Notes: generated from the sequence alone by a model not told the origin. Shown: positions 1 to 12,438, counted from the stretch's first letter. The stretch: 64,000 nt of DNA from Humulus lupulus (GCF_963169125.1 NC_084793.1:136936297-137000296), one strand, 5' to 3'. Numbers and translations: made by a program.

Positions 1-1947
1 CAACATAATCAGCAACCCAGAAATTCAGTTTGACCTCATTTCATGAAATTGACAAAAGCTCTATTATCCTACTCACTGCCAATCACTTGTTTGCAGCAAC
101 CTAAATATTTACAGCAACCCATTCAGATTCAACCAAATCAATCAAGAAAATATAAAAAAAATAGAGAATATCTTAAGCAAGCTTGTCAGCAACCTTCATT
201 TAACTTAAAGAAACTACTCAGCAACATAATCAGCAACCCAGAAATTCAGTTTTACCTCATTTCATGAAATTGACAAAAGCTCTATTATCCTACTCACTGC
301 CAATCTCTTGTTTACAGCAACCTAAGAATTTACAGCAACCCATTCAGATTCAACCAAATCAATCAATAAAATATAAAAAAATATATATATAAAATATCTT
401 AAGCAAGCTTGTCAGCAACCTTCATTTAACTTGAAGAAACTACTCAGCAACATAATCAGCAACCCAGAAATTCAGTTTTACCTCATTTCATGATATTGAC
501 AAAAGCTCTATTATCCTACTCACTGCTAATCACTTGTTTGCAGCAACCTAAATATTTACAGCAACTCATTCAGATTCAACCAAATCAATCAAGAAAATAT
601 AAAAAAAAATAGAGAATATCTTAAGCAAGTTTGTCAGCAACCTTCATTTAACTTAAAGAAACTACTCAGCAACATAATCAGCAACCTAGAAATTCAGTTT
701 TACCTCATTTCATGAAATTGACAAAAGCTCTATTATCCTACTCACTGCCAATCACTTGTTTGCAGCAACCTAAATATTTACAGCAACCCATTCAGATTCA
801 ACCAAATCAATCAAGAAAATATAAAAAAAAATATAGAATATCTTAAGCAAGCTTGTCAGCAACCTTCATTTAACTTAAAGAAACTACTCAGCAACATAAT
901 CAGCAACCCAGAAATTCAGTTTTACCTCATTTCATGAAATTGACAATAGCTCTATTATCCTACTCACTTCCAATCGCTTGTTTGCAGCAACCTAAATATT
1001 TACAGCAACCCATTTAGATTCAACCAAATCAATCAATAAAATATAAAAAAAAAATATAGAATATCTTAAGCAAGCTTGTCATCAACCTTCATTTAACTTA
1101 AAGAAACTACTCAGCAACATAATCAGCAACCCAGAAATTCAGTTTTACCTCATTTCATGAAATTGACAAAAGCTCTATTATCCTACTCACTGTCAATCTC
1201 TTGTTTGCAGCAACCTAAGAATTTACAGCAACCCATTCAGATTCAACCAAATCAATCAATAATATATAAAAAATATATATATAAAATATCTTAAGCAAGC
1301 TTGTCAGCAACCTTCATTTAACTTGAAGAAACTACTCAGCAACATAATCAGCAACCCAGAAATTCAGTTTTACCTCATTTCATGATATTGACAAAAGCTC
1401 TATTATCCTACTCACTGCTAATCACTTGTTTGCAGCAACCTAAATATTTACAGCAACCCATTCAGATTCAACCAAATCAATCAAGAAAATATAAAAAAAA
1501 AATAGAGAATATCTTAAGCAAGCTTGTCAGCAACCTTCATTTAACTTAAAGAAACTACTCAGCAACATAATCAGCAACCCAGAAATTCAGTTTTACCTCA
1601 TTTCATGAAATTGACAAAAGCTCTATTATCCTACTCACTGCCAATCACTTGTTTGCAGCAACCTAAATATTTACAGCAACCCATTCAGATTCAACCAAAT
1701 CAATCAAGAAAATATAAAAAAAAAATAGAGAATATCTTAAGCAAGCTTGTCAGCAACCTTCATTTAACTTAAAGAAACTACTCAGCAACATAACCAGCAA
1801 CCCAGAAATTCAGTTTTACCTCATTTCATGAAATTGACAATAGCTCTATTATCCTACTCACTTCCAATCACTTGTTTGCAGCAACCTAAGAATTTACAAC
1901 ATCCCATTCAGATTCAACTAAATCAATCAATAAAATATAAAAAAAAA
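1..1947. repeat. Satellite array, ~223-bp unit with a four-unit higher-order period
   Basis: Head-to-tail copies begin at 1, 222, 448, 670, 892, 1115, 1340, 1563 and 1786, so the unit is 221-226 bp and about 8.7 copies are visible. The left edge lies outside the window. Each unit carries the octamer CAGCAACC (or a one-base variant) about four times. Copies four units apart share private variants: 222 and 1115 share 'aatctcttgtt' and a TA run, 448 and 1340 share 'catgatattg', and 892 and 1786 share 'gacaatagc' with 'cttccaatc'. The larger period is therefore 891-894 bp. The array has short open frames, but they only reflect the repeat. Confidence 0.95.
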
Positions 1948-3197
1948 AAACAGAGCAACCGATAACCATCTTATTCAATATTCAGAGCAACCTTTGAAAC
2001 ACCAAACAACAAAAAACAGAGCAGCAAAAGTAATAAGATCTTACGTGAAATTGGGAAAACCAGAATAAGAAAACCCAAAACAATGCCAAATCAAATATCT
2101 GATGTTAACCCAAAAATCAATACCCAAACCAGACCAACAATGGAACCCAGCAGCCCAGCCACCTATAATGACGGGAACCCAGCTACCCAGCCACCAACAA
2201 TGACGGGAATTCCTTCCGACCTAGCGACCCAGCAATCGGTATTCTTTCCGGTTTGCTATCGCTAGAAGAGAAGAAAGAGAGAGACTATTTTTTTTTTTTT
2301 GCTGAATGGTAGAGAGATTGGTTGCAAATAGTATTTTTGCACAAAACACTTACAGTTATATATAAATGAATATATTTTTTAGATACCGTATAAATACACT
2401 AAAACTTTTATATATATGTATTATTAAAAAAAGCCCTTTAATTAATATAGTTAATTTTCAAATTTTGAAAATAATTAATTAATAAAATAATTAAATAAAT
2501 CAAATTCAAATTTTGGTAACCATCACCAACTTACCTATTTTGTAGGAAGAGAATATTTCTTTTTGTTTCTCAAACCAAAAAAAAATTCTCGTTCAACTAA
2601 CAACCCAATTATTCTTATACATATCTTAACATAAAATATTAATATACATATATATATTTAAATTTTAAATTAAATAACTAATCTTATTAATTAATTAAGA
2701 TAAAACAAACAAAAAAGAATATACTTTATATGCACAAAAAGTGCACCTGCGCATGGATGAATTAATGACCAATTTTTATTTATTTTTTTATTAGTTGCAC
2801 ACAAAAGTGCATCACGGGAAGAACTAAAAATTTGAATAATTGATCATATCAATTAAACAATTAGCTATGTCTCACGCATGGTATTGAACAAGATTGATCA
2901 ATTCAATTTTTTTTAATACTGATTACAATAATCATGAAAAAAAAAATTCCAACAAAACAATATTGGTATACAATGAATCTAATTCAAAGACTAAGAACAA
3001 ATCAAAAAACAAAAAGAACCATATAGTTAATGATCAATCTCATTCATTACATCCATAAAATATATTCAAAATATATAAGAAATAAGAACAACATTTAAGT
3101 TCACTCATAAAGCATGTGCTCTACGTGTTCATACATTCAAAATAAACACAGATCAAATTCATGATACATGATCTCAACCATGACTCTGATACTAATT
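1948..3197. other. Non-coding spacer, CAGCAACC-like tail then AT-rich DNA
   Basis: The first 320 bases continue the vocabulary of the satellite (agcaacc, cagcagcccagccacc) without periodicity and end at a CT-rich/poly-T stretch near 2290. From 2300 to 3120 the sequence is very AT-rich with no frame worth reporting. The stretch 3170-3197 reads on the minus strand as 'tagtatcagagtcatgg', a decayed copy of the initiator-Met tRNA primer-binding site. It belongs to the copia LTR on its right. Confidence 0.6.
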
Positions 3198-4972
3198 GTT
3201 GGTTTTTGATCATGTGATTGACAGTCAGCAGAAGCATGGGATAATATTTCAATGCGATACTAACAATTATTAAAGCATAAGAATTAATCACTCTATGAAC
3301 CATAACTAGAATGAGATATTTCTCATGCGTCATGAATATGAATAAAATGAAAATTACAAATATATTTTCTAGATGTAAAGCATGTGTAGATCAATAACAT
3401 CTTAGCCTCCTAACCCACCATCCTCCATACTATGGCTCGCACAAAGAGAAGGAAATAGATGGATGTCTATGCTATTTGGTAGGATATACAAGAGCACACT
3501 TTTGAATATCAACTCATAAGAGAGTGTTCTTCTCACAATAACGTGAAATGCATCTGTTAGTTTCTTCTTTTTTCTTGATGTTATATTCTATTAATATAAC
3601 AATAGAAATAAGACCTATTCCTAATCTCATTGGGCCTATGTGTGGAGCACAATCCATTTGGACTGTGTTCGGTGCCAACTGTAGGGCTATGGATCCTATG
3701 ATAATTAATCAATATAAAATGATATTTGTTAGACATTTATCATATTATTTTATGTAGTATGCAACTATACGACAAAATTAAATATGATTAAATTAATTTT
3801 TTTACAAAATTATTAATATAATTTGTTTGCCATTAAATAATATTTTAAGTATTATTTCACAAATAATATTAATTTGTGAGAATCAAAATAATACTTTATT
3901 ATTTTTAATTTTTTCCTTTTAATACCAAAATTCTACCTCTGTGTTATCGAGCTAGTACAGGGATAGTATGGACCCGTAGTTCTAAGCTCCAATAATTTAA
4001 TTAATTTCACTACCTCTTAGTTCCATCAATTAATTTATTAACTATGAAGTATTCCACTAGAAATTCATAGTTGAACTCTCAAAACTACATCTTATATTAT
4101 TAGAATCTATAACTATAAATCGTCTATTGATTTAGTCATTGCATGAGTTATGACCATCTGCTAGTTGTTCATAATTAAAGCTAAGTCTTAATATTCGTTA
4201 ACCTCTCTAATTATGTCTTTATCAATTAGTTCTATTGATCCTCTAATGAACATTATTCTATAAATTTATTTATAGAAGGAAATTTATGTTCAATAGAAAT
4301 TGAACGCTCTATGTTCAAGCCTCAAGTCAATATTAAAATAAAAAACTTATCTGCTTTCATTTAAGTAAGGAGCTGATTTCATATCTTTGAAGTATGTTCC
4401 TAGCCACTTGAATTTCTATGACTCTAAGATATCAGGAATTCGGTCGTAGGAATGTTGAACCTTACTTAATAAGTCAAAAGTCATAAGAGCAAAAATAGGA
4501 GTTCATTACTCAATTCAAGAATGAGGTAAAGTCTCAAACGACCATCGATTGATGAATGTTGAACTTCAATATTTTAACTGAGATTATCAAAAGTTCTTTC
4601 TTTCATTGTGTCCAGTCCAATACAATCTATATTATATTCGATACCTCTATCTTTTTGTGTCGCTATACTTAATAGTCTTGATAAACTGTTATGTCTTCAA
4701 CAGAAGATAAACCGTACTCATAATCTTTATTAAATGAAGCTCCCACTTTAATTAGTGATTAGAGACAATATTTATATAATTATCTTGAATCAAAACCTCT
4801 TGTGTATATATTATTATACATATACTTAATTCAATACCACATCAATAATATTGGATTTTCATGATAAATGGCATGTAAAATTAAATATAAATATGACTGC
4901 AAAATATTAACTTTATTTAATTAATAGTAATCATTCATACAGAAATAAGTTTTAAGGGTACAAATCCCAGCA
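3198..4972 (-). mobile_element. Ty1/copia LTR, minus strand, about 1.8 kb
   Basis: Read on the minus strand the LTR starts with TG at 4972 ('tgctgggatttgtaccc') and ends near 3198 ('aaaaaccaaca'). The primer-binding-site remnant 'tagtatcagagtcatgg' follows directly. TG...CA ends with a TGGTATCAGAG-type site are standard for plant copia elements. It resembles the LTR at 50849 in overall plan and at its 3' end, but is not a close copy. Only a short leader survives to the left, so this is a 5' LTR of a truncated element or a solo LTR. It abuts the Ty3 LTR at 4973, into which it probably inserted. Confidence 0.7.
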
Positions 4973-5974
4973 CAAATTATAACAACAATTGGTACTTTAG
5001 GGTTCTAAAACCCATATATTCCCCCAATTTCGAAATCAGACCAAATTCAACTCAAATTTCTTAGTTTCAATCTTAATTAGAGCCAAAGAACATTTTCTCT
5101 ACACATTTCTATCATCAACACATACATCTAAACACCCTAGAAGCATTAATTTTCAAAATCAAGCCCAAAACCTCAAAACTCCATGAAGAAGAAAGAAGGG
5201 AAGTATTTATCTCTTTGAATTTGCGAAATTCTTAGGTTAGTGGTGACCCTTTGTTTCCGCCAACTCCTCTTCCTAGCAGCTTGAATCCTTTCCTTAAGAT
5301 TCTCAAAATTGGTGATCTTGAACATAGCCTCAAAGTTTGGTGTTTGAATGGGTTTGAAAAAAAGATTAGAAGAGGAAATAAGAAAAGAACGTGAAGGTGA
5401 GGAAAAGTATCAGACTTTGGTTTCTTTTCTCTAATTTCATTGTCAAAAGACCATTTTCCCCCTCTCACTAATTAGCCCCTTTAACGACCAACAAGGGCAC
5501 TTTTGTCATTTGCCTATAATTCCCACTTAACCTCTAATTATACCACTAATCTCCAATTTATCAACTAATATCATTTAAACAAAAATACCCTTTCCAGTTA
5601 TTTTATTTTTCTCGTATTCTCAAAATACGAAAATTCCCAAAATCCCCTAGGCTCAACCTGAGTTGAGTATTTTCCTCTGTTGTGACTTTTTCGCTAAAAC
5701 CGCTCGAAATGATCCACTCATGCCGAAAATCATATATATTTACATATTAATATGGTCTCAATGCACTTAGCACATAATATTTACAATTATATCGTTAACG
5801 GGTCAAAATTACGAAAATACTCATTTTTCTCAAAAGCGGATCTTTAAACACATTTACCACCCATAATATGGCATATTAAATTATATAATAATATAATTAC
5901 CATAAATTTCACTCATGCACTCCTGACATGCTAATTAAGGTACTAAACCTTATTAGGAGTTTTGGGACGCTACA
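4973..5974 (-). mobile_element. Ty3-type LTR fragment, minus strand (same family as 36540)
   Basis: On the minus strand the sequence begins at 5974 with 'tgtagcgtcccaaaactcct' and continues 'aataaggtttagtacc'. The plus-strand LTR at 36540 begins 'tgtaacgtcctgaattcg' and continues 'attaaggctgagtgcc'. Both also contain 'agcgaaaaa(a)gtcacaac' about 300 bp in. The two are thus the same family in opposite orientation. The distal end is cut by the copia LTR at 4972. A 78-codon minus-strand frame inside (5232-5468) is not a recognised protein and is treated as LTR sequence. Confidence 0.75.
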
Positions 5975-6184
5975 TTTCTCTCTTCAAAACCCACTCTCAC
6001 AATCTGTTCAAAAGTCACTCTTGCACTCTTTTCAAAAGCCCACACTCTCACATACACCAAATACATATTTATAGAGTTGTAAAACATGGGCACCAAGACA
6101 ACTTGTCCATCAAGACACTAATTTTACAAAAATTAATAGTTACCTAAAATAAAAAAAAAACACTAGAATTAAAAATAATAATTA

Positions 6185-7199
6185 ATTTGAGTCAATACTC
6201 AACAAGTGCAAATCTTGAAAGGCCATGGGCTACATAGTTAGTAGTTCGACGTACATGATAGAGGGATACACCAGGAAAAGAGGACTGTTGTTATTTAATA
6301 TCACAAATAAGATAATTAAATCTTCTTTGTTGCTTGCTACTAGAAGAGAGACTTTGGAAGACAACTAGAGTTTCTACATATGGGACTTTGCAGCCAATGT
6401 CTAGTAGCCATTGCAAGCATAGAGAGATAGCATTTGCTTCAATCTTTTTTTGGAAGAAATCTACTAGATAGCTTTTTGGAGATAGCAACAATAACTTGGC
6501 CTTAGGAATCACACACCAGACCCCCAACACCCATTACTTGGCCATCCTCATTCATTGCAGCATCAACATTAAGTTTTAATTTTCCAGGAGGCGGAGGCTA
6601 CCAAGGTATTGAGAATGTTATGTTACCATTTTGACTCTACTAGTGTTGGTTGCTTTCTCTGTACTCAGCCAAATAATTCTTGGAATGTTCATAAAGAATA
6701 GTTGTTGGTTTGGTCTGAGTCCCATGGTGAGTGCAATTTTTGTCATGCTAGATATACCAGATGAGACAAAGTAGATGTTCCATTTGTTTGTCATCATATA
6801 AGTCAAAGAGTGAATGTAAAAATTCATTGCCCCTTGAGTGAGAGAGGCTTATGAAAAATCCAGAAGAAAATGTGACTCTAAGTATGACTCAAAGTTTCAC
6901 AATGATGGTGACACCAAGAGCAAGTGGGTTAGCAATAGTCGTTCTCTATTGTAAGTTGGATGCAAATAAAATGGCACAATAAACATCCCGCTAAGCATGA
7001 AGACTGACTTTACTCAGCAAATGTAGACGCCAGAGACAAGACCACCAAGTTGAGTCAGACGTGGAACTAGAAGGCAGCTCAAAATCATGCAAAAATGATA
7101 CAAACATATTGGGTGGTGAATCCTTGCAAGGTGCTCTACAAATCTACGAATTCTGTATTGGTGTTTGTCCTCTCTAAGGTGCTCTCCTACAATACCCAT
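6185..7199 (-). pseudogene. LINE (L1-type) 3' end: zinc-binding and RNase H regions, broken
   Basis: The minus strand, read across frames, gives first a zf-RVT-like block (7199-6840) with WWSCLWRLHLLSKVSLHAW and then CSWCHHHC, the usual Cys cluster of the zinc-binding region in plant non-LTR reverse transcriptases. Next comes an RNase H-like block: LKLNVDAAMNEDGQVMG near 6570, with the first catalytic Asp; the helix with EANAISLCLQWLLDIGCK near 6430; and VRRTTNYVAHGLSRFALVEY ending at 6187. At least three frame changes and several stops break it, and the RT core is missing, so it is a 5'-truncated dead copy. I see no poly-A tail. Between 5975 and 6184 I see nothing, and the flanking Ty3 LTR may have cut the 3' end. 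Confidence 0.75.
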
Positions 7200-7538
7200 T
7201 TGGTGAGACCCAAATATTTTAATATTGATCCAATATTGTAATCTTGAAGTTGTTGTGAGCCTTTGGTTATACTCAAGAAGAAAATTGTAATCTCATTATT
7301 GAACTTTGGTGATAGTAGATTATTTAAGCGGACTACGGTCCTCGTGGTTTTTTCCCACATTTGGTTTCCACGTAAAAATATTAGTATATCACTTTTATGA
7401 TTGTTTTATGATTCATATATTGTTTTTTTTTTCTTTGTTTAATATTTCTAATTGTCGTGTTTGATAAGAATCCCATTTTTTACATACAAAGACGGAAAAT
7501 ATCGTACTTATTGCAAATGGTTTTCCCAACAAGTGGTA
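7200..7538 (+). mobile_element. Ty1/copia LTR fragment with primer-site remnant
   Basis: The stretch contains 'ggactacggtcctcgtgg', then 'cccacatttggtttccacgt', and ends 'ttttcccaacaagtggtatt'. A 'gtggtt...tttccacgta' block followed about 180 bp later by '...caaca' and '(t)ggtat' is the usual 3' half of short Ale/Ivana-like copia LTRs running into the initiator-Met primer site. The left boundary is not clear, and no gag follows. Confidence 0.5.
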
Positions 7539-7540
7539 TT

Positions 7541-9090
7541 TGTAATGCCCTGCTTTTCGGGCACCTACTAGTAACCATGTTGGGGTGGTGAATTGTGTTT
7601 GGAATATTATATTGATTAATAATATACGATTGAGAAGCAAATTTCATATTGTTAGTGTTAGCCAATGTGTGAAATTTGCAGTTTTGGTCAAACCGAGAAA
7701 TTCGGTCTTGGACCGAAATGGAAACCCTAACTGGGTAAAATCTCGGATAAAATATTATTGGAAGTTAACAATCATGGCAAATTATTATTGGGTGTAAAAT
7801 TTGTTGGTTTGTTTTATTTTAAGGTCTAAAAAGTAAAAATTTTGTATAAAGAATTTTTAAAAGTGCATTTTTTTTTAAATTGCTTATTTAGCCACAAAAA
7901 AAATATTGGATTATTAAATCCATAAAATATGAAATATAGGAGTGTGACCGCTTAAATTAAATTACATGACACGTTTAATTTAATTACCATAAGTTAAGAA
8001 TTTAATTTGATGAGGCAAAAAAAATTGAGAAAAATTACCACATGATAATTATTTTGGGTAAATAATAAGCTAAGTAGTTAAGTAAAAATTAAGGAAATAA
8101 TTAGGGGGTTTAGCTGATTAAGTGGGCGGACATAGGGGAGGGCAATTAGGTCATTTGACATATTCTTTCTACCTTAGTATTTAAGCTAAAAACTTAGGCT
8201 TCAATCCTCATTTGGTGTCTTCATTTTTTCTCTCAAGGATTTTTTTTTCCTCCTCCTTCTCTCTCAAACTCTAATCATCTCTCATACACAATCATCTCAT
8301 CCTTTTCTCTCAAAACAACCATTAGATTCTAATCATTCTCTTAAGAAGCTAGAAAATACAAAGAAACTACAAGAGGTAAACCCTAAACTCTTGTCTTGTT
8401 TCTCTTATTTTTATTTTTCTTAGTTAGTTTAAAACTAATTATGGGGTTTTGGGGAGTATGTATGTGAATGTAGAAAGCTTGAACACGTATTTGAGAAGCT
8501 AGAGCCACAACCAAAACACCCTAGATACTACATGAGGTATAAATGGTCACACTTGTGTTGTTTTGGTTAAATATTGTATAGCTGCCTTGCATGTGTAATT
8601 TTGCTAGTTTAAATTCATTCTTGATACTGTAATAATGTATATTTGATGGCTAATCATGCATGCATGTATGTTTTGTTGAATGGTTAGAAGAGGAACCCAA
8701 TATTCCTTTAGATTTCTATTATTTTATGTGCCAAAAGTTTTAGTCTTGACTTCAAAAAGGGTCAAGAGAACTCCATATATACTTGTTTATGGATTTTCTT
8801 ATTTCTAATGTATTTTTTTAGGAAGAGTATATACTCATAGTGTATAAAACGTCTAAAAAGATGTAATATTTACCAAGTTAAGTTCTGCAAAATTATTGTG
8901 AAATACTTGAAAAATGTTTTAAAAATTGTGCATGCAACTAACTTTGGACAACGAGTTCTATAAGCAAAATAATATATTTTTAGCTGATTTTTTAACAGAA
9001 CACTCTTGATATATTAGTAATAAAATTGGTTAAGTTTCATGGAAAAATATTGTAAAGGATAGGAGTTCTATTTTTCCAAAGTTTAGAAAA
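7541..9090 (+). mobile_element. Probable Ty3 LTR fragment
   Basis: The start 'tgtaatgccctgcttttcgg' has the TGTAAYGCCC form of many Ty3 LTR ends. A possible promoter segment with a leader rich in tctctc follows ('tagtatttaagc' near 8176, CT-rich 8225-8330). No matching CA end or target duplication could be placed, so the right boundary is only a guess. No coding sequence is visible. Confidence 0.4.
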
Positions 9091-10044
9091 ATTAATGGCC
9101 TGTTCGTTAACATAGAAATAAAAAAATTTATGTTTATTTGAATAAAAACGTAAAAATATGTTCGGTAAGTTTTTTTTATATTTTATTTTTTAAAATTTTA
9201 ATTAAATTTTATATAATTTTGAAAATAACTTTTTCTTTTAATATTTTTTTAACGATTTTCTTCTCCTTCCTCATCGACTCTATCTTTTTCCTCTCTTCAC
9301 AAAAGCCATTGTCATCCACTCCTTCCTCACTTGCAACTAGCTCTAATGTCCACTTCTTCGGACTTTAAGTACCATTTCGTTGTCCTCTTCGTATGAACTT
9401 ATTTATGTACCATTTTTTCTCTCAATATTATTCTCAATACAAATATTTTCTCAATATTCTCTTGCATTGGATCTATATAAAAAAATGGATTAAGTATGAA
9501 TCTCTTTCTAATTTTTCTTTTGGGTCTGGTTTAAATTTTTTTTTTGTTCGACCATTGTTTCTTGAATTGTTTATGTTTTGTTTCATGATTATTTTTCTTG
9601 CTTGATTGTGGCTCAGTGAATTGCTTTTATTATGGTTCTTTGTTTGTCGAATTGTCTTGAAATTTTATTCTTCATATTGAAAGAGATCTTACCCTTGTTT
9701 TGATATGTATTGAAAATGTTTGTGATGTATTTGATAGAATGTCAGAGAGATGCTTTTGCTTTAATTCTTTGATTTCAGGCCTTGTTGATTATAGGCTAAG
9801 CACAATTCTATTCAATATTAATATTGGGTTCGTTTTATAGAGAAACTTTTTATTTTAGGTTAGCCTTGCTATATATACAATTTCAAATACAAAATTAGTT
9901 CTAGCAACATGAAAAAATATATTATAAGATCATATTGAATAAGGGACCACACCCACTAAACACAAAAAATTTTGTATTTTTATATACACTATATGGATTG
10001 GGACTATATTTTTTAGGTTTCAATATTATATGATTTATGTGCAG
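9091..10044. other. AT-rich spacer
   Basis: No recognisable gene. The run beginning 'ggcctgttcgttaac' near 9098 resembles the end of a hAT-like MITE but has no visible partner end. Two open frames of about 70 codons here are T-rich and match nothing I know. From about 9600 on, the composition is like that of a plant intron. Confidence 0.4.
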
Positions 10045-10098
10045 AATGATAAGTAGAGATAACAACATCTTGAGTAATATTGCCAGCAAAACCAAAAA
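10045..10098 (+). other. Possible small host exon
   Basis: A 54-base open stretch lies between 'ttatgtgcag' (acceptor-like) and 'gtatgtaac' (donor-like). One frame is open through it and contains SRDNNILSNIASKTKK. A second acceptor-like 'ttttctttacag' follows, ending at 10142. The copia-type element at 10224 then interrupts the region. I do not recognise the peptide, and such splice-like contexts also occur by chance in AT-rich DNA. Confidence 0.2.
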
Positions 10099-10223
10099 GT
10101 ATGTAACTATATATCATCAACTCTACTGCCTTTTCTTTACAGTACCATTAGACATCATAATCCATGCTACTCATATTTATTTGTTTTTAAGTATCATTAA
10201 TATAACGTCTCCTTTGTGAACTA

Positions 10224-11250
10224 TGTTATATTATTTTTAAATAATATAATGTTAGATTAAATAATGTTACAAAATGTAATTTGTCAAACCTTGTAACATA
10301 TTATTGAGATTTACAAAATTGGACACATGTGTGTGCCCAAATGTAACATATTTTGGAGTTACAAAATTAGTTACAAATTTGTAACTCCCAAATATTACTC
10401 AATAATATGCAGATTGAGAGTTACACATTTGTGTTTGAATTCCATAGAGCCATTATGTAATATGGTTGTTGGAGACATGTTTTTAACTCTCATTAGATGT
10501 CTAGAGGTTACAAAATCATGTGGGAAATGATTTGGATCGTTTTGAAAAAAACTGAATTTTTGGAGTCTGAAATTGCCAGTGGTCGCGGCCACTGATTATC
10601 CCTGGCCGCAGCCTGGGGGTCAGAGGCCAGTGGTCGCAGCCAGGACCATCTCTAGCTACGGCCAGGGACGTTGACAGCCAACTCCAACTTATTTTTTCCA
10701 TCTTGAATGGTTCTAACACCTCATGTAACTCCCATGACTTTTTTTAATTCCATTAACATCCAATTAAAAAATTGGTAACAACCATGGGGGTTGGTAGAAT
10801 TTGAAATTCAAAGGGTGTCTCAATACTCTATAAATATGAGTCTATTGCTCACTTGTAAGACACACCATTTTATATCCACCAAGCACTTGGCTAGAAAATA
10901 TACCATATAAGCTTGATAATTCTAGAGAGCTAGTTCCTTGTGAAATCCCTTAGTACTTAAAGAATAGGGGGAAATAAGCTTTTGGACAAAGGTTTTGAAC
11001 ATTGTTAAAGTTGGTGATCCTCACTACTCTACATTTTGGTTGTGTGAGAGTTTGTGTTCATTCTTTTGTTCTCCTTGTTCTTATTTTACTTGTATTATTA
11101 TTGTTTTGAGTTTGTAATCTTCTTCTTCTACAACATTTCTATTTACTTGTACTGTTATTTAATCAATCCTATTGTGCATTTGTATTTTCTTGCTTAGAGT
11201 TGTAATTTTGGTTTCTATATTTTCCATTGAATATAATAGATTCTCTAACA
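10224..11250 (+). repeat. 5' LTR of the non-coding copia-type element
   Basis: 1027 bp, TG...CA. The first 36 bases contain an inverted repeat, ttatattatt against aataatataa. Between 10575 and 10672 lies a GC-rich block with repeated ggccgc/gtggtcgc words, clearly longer than the same place in the 3' LTR (25555-25612). This accounts for most of the 45-bp length difference. A likely promoter is 'tctataaatatgag' near 10830. Confidence 0.85.
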
Positions 11251-12438
11251 ATCAAAAGCTTAATTATTTCATTTTCAATGGAAGGATAAACCATAGAGAT
11301 CTTGTGAGGATCCAACTTTTAAAGTGGTAAGATAATATAATGTTCTTCTTTGTTTTTTCTTAGAATATCCAATGGCTTTCATATAGTGATAGAAATGAGA
11401 AGAAGAAATTTTTTACAAATGAGGTTCATTGTTTTCCAATCTCCTTTGCTTTTGCAAATACAGTGGTTAGATCAGAAGATAATTCAACATCTTGAGTTTT
11501 TGCTATATGTGATTAATTAACATATTGTGTAAATAATCTCTGGATTATTGGGTTATGTGCTAGCATGTTATATAATTGTCTTATTTTGTTATAATGGAAA
11601 ATTATTAGAATGATAATTTTATGAGCTTTATATGACATGTATAAATACATTGATTTTGTGAATCAATAGAAATATGAAGTCATATGTGTTGACAATTATG
11701 TGAAATTATATTGAAATATAATCATGAAAATATTTGTGAGATGTTAATAAAATAATTATTTGAGAATTTAAAATTTCTCATTTAAGAGATGACAATCTCA
11801 TTTTATGAGATAAGAAAAGATGAACCTAAAGCGGTTACATCTTTTAGTAGTTGTGTCTTGCTATTGCAAGAAAAATGGATCAAGGTGAATTCAAATGAAA
11901 AATATTTGAGAATTATTTAGTGACAATAATTCTTAAATATTCAATGTCTCAATGAGGAGACATTACAAAATTGGAGAAGCAATTTTGAATCATTACATCA
12001 TTAGTGAATAGATTAAAGAGATTTTATTCATTTTGGTTAAAGATGGTGATATGTTAAAATTAATCTCAATGAGGAGATAATTTTAAAGTAAACCAAAAGA
12101 AATCAAAGTATTTAAAAATCAATGAGGGTTTACTTTCGTTGATTTAAGTGTTTTGGCATCTTCAAATTAATCTCAGTGAGGAAAATCAACGGATGTCAAA
12201 GTGGTGTTTTCAAAATAATCTCAAAGAGACTCTTAGAAAACACACAAAGTTGTTTAAGTAATTTTGAGATTATTTAGACAACTAAAAGTGAAAATTTGTG
12301 ATTATTTACTTAATAAATTTTCACATGGCATTTGTTCACATATTTCATTTTTGTGGAATATATAAAAGAAGGCAACCAAGTGGAGGTTACTTTCAAAGAA
12401 GTGTGTCTTTCTTTAGCAAGTAAATAATTCAAATAAAT
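11251..12438 (+). other. Left half of the non-coding interior: chain of stem-loops
   Basis: No open frame of note. From 11761 to 12324 almost every base falls in a short inverted repeat. The strongest arms are 11902-11917/11925-11940 (16 pairs, one G-T), 11943-11950/11957-11964 (8), 11966-11973/11980-11987 (8), 12054-12067/12074-12086 (13 plus a bulge), 12085-12094/12127-12136, 12152-12160/12192-12200, 12204-12211/12236-12243, 12249-12262/12269-12282 (14 with two G-T) and 12288-12297/12315-12324 (10). Two of the loops are identical, aatgag. Confidence 0.8.

Noticed and set aside
43..267. 74-codon frame in the satellite
   Set aside because: It is simply one repeat unit without stops; equivalent frames are closed in other copies.
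1..1947. CRISPR-like array
   Set aside because: The unit is about 223 bp with no alternation of short repeats and unique spacers, and the context is a plant transposon region.
5232..5468. 78-codon minus-strand frame
   Set aside because: It is inside the Ty3 LTR, in the leader part, with no family match.
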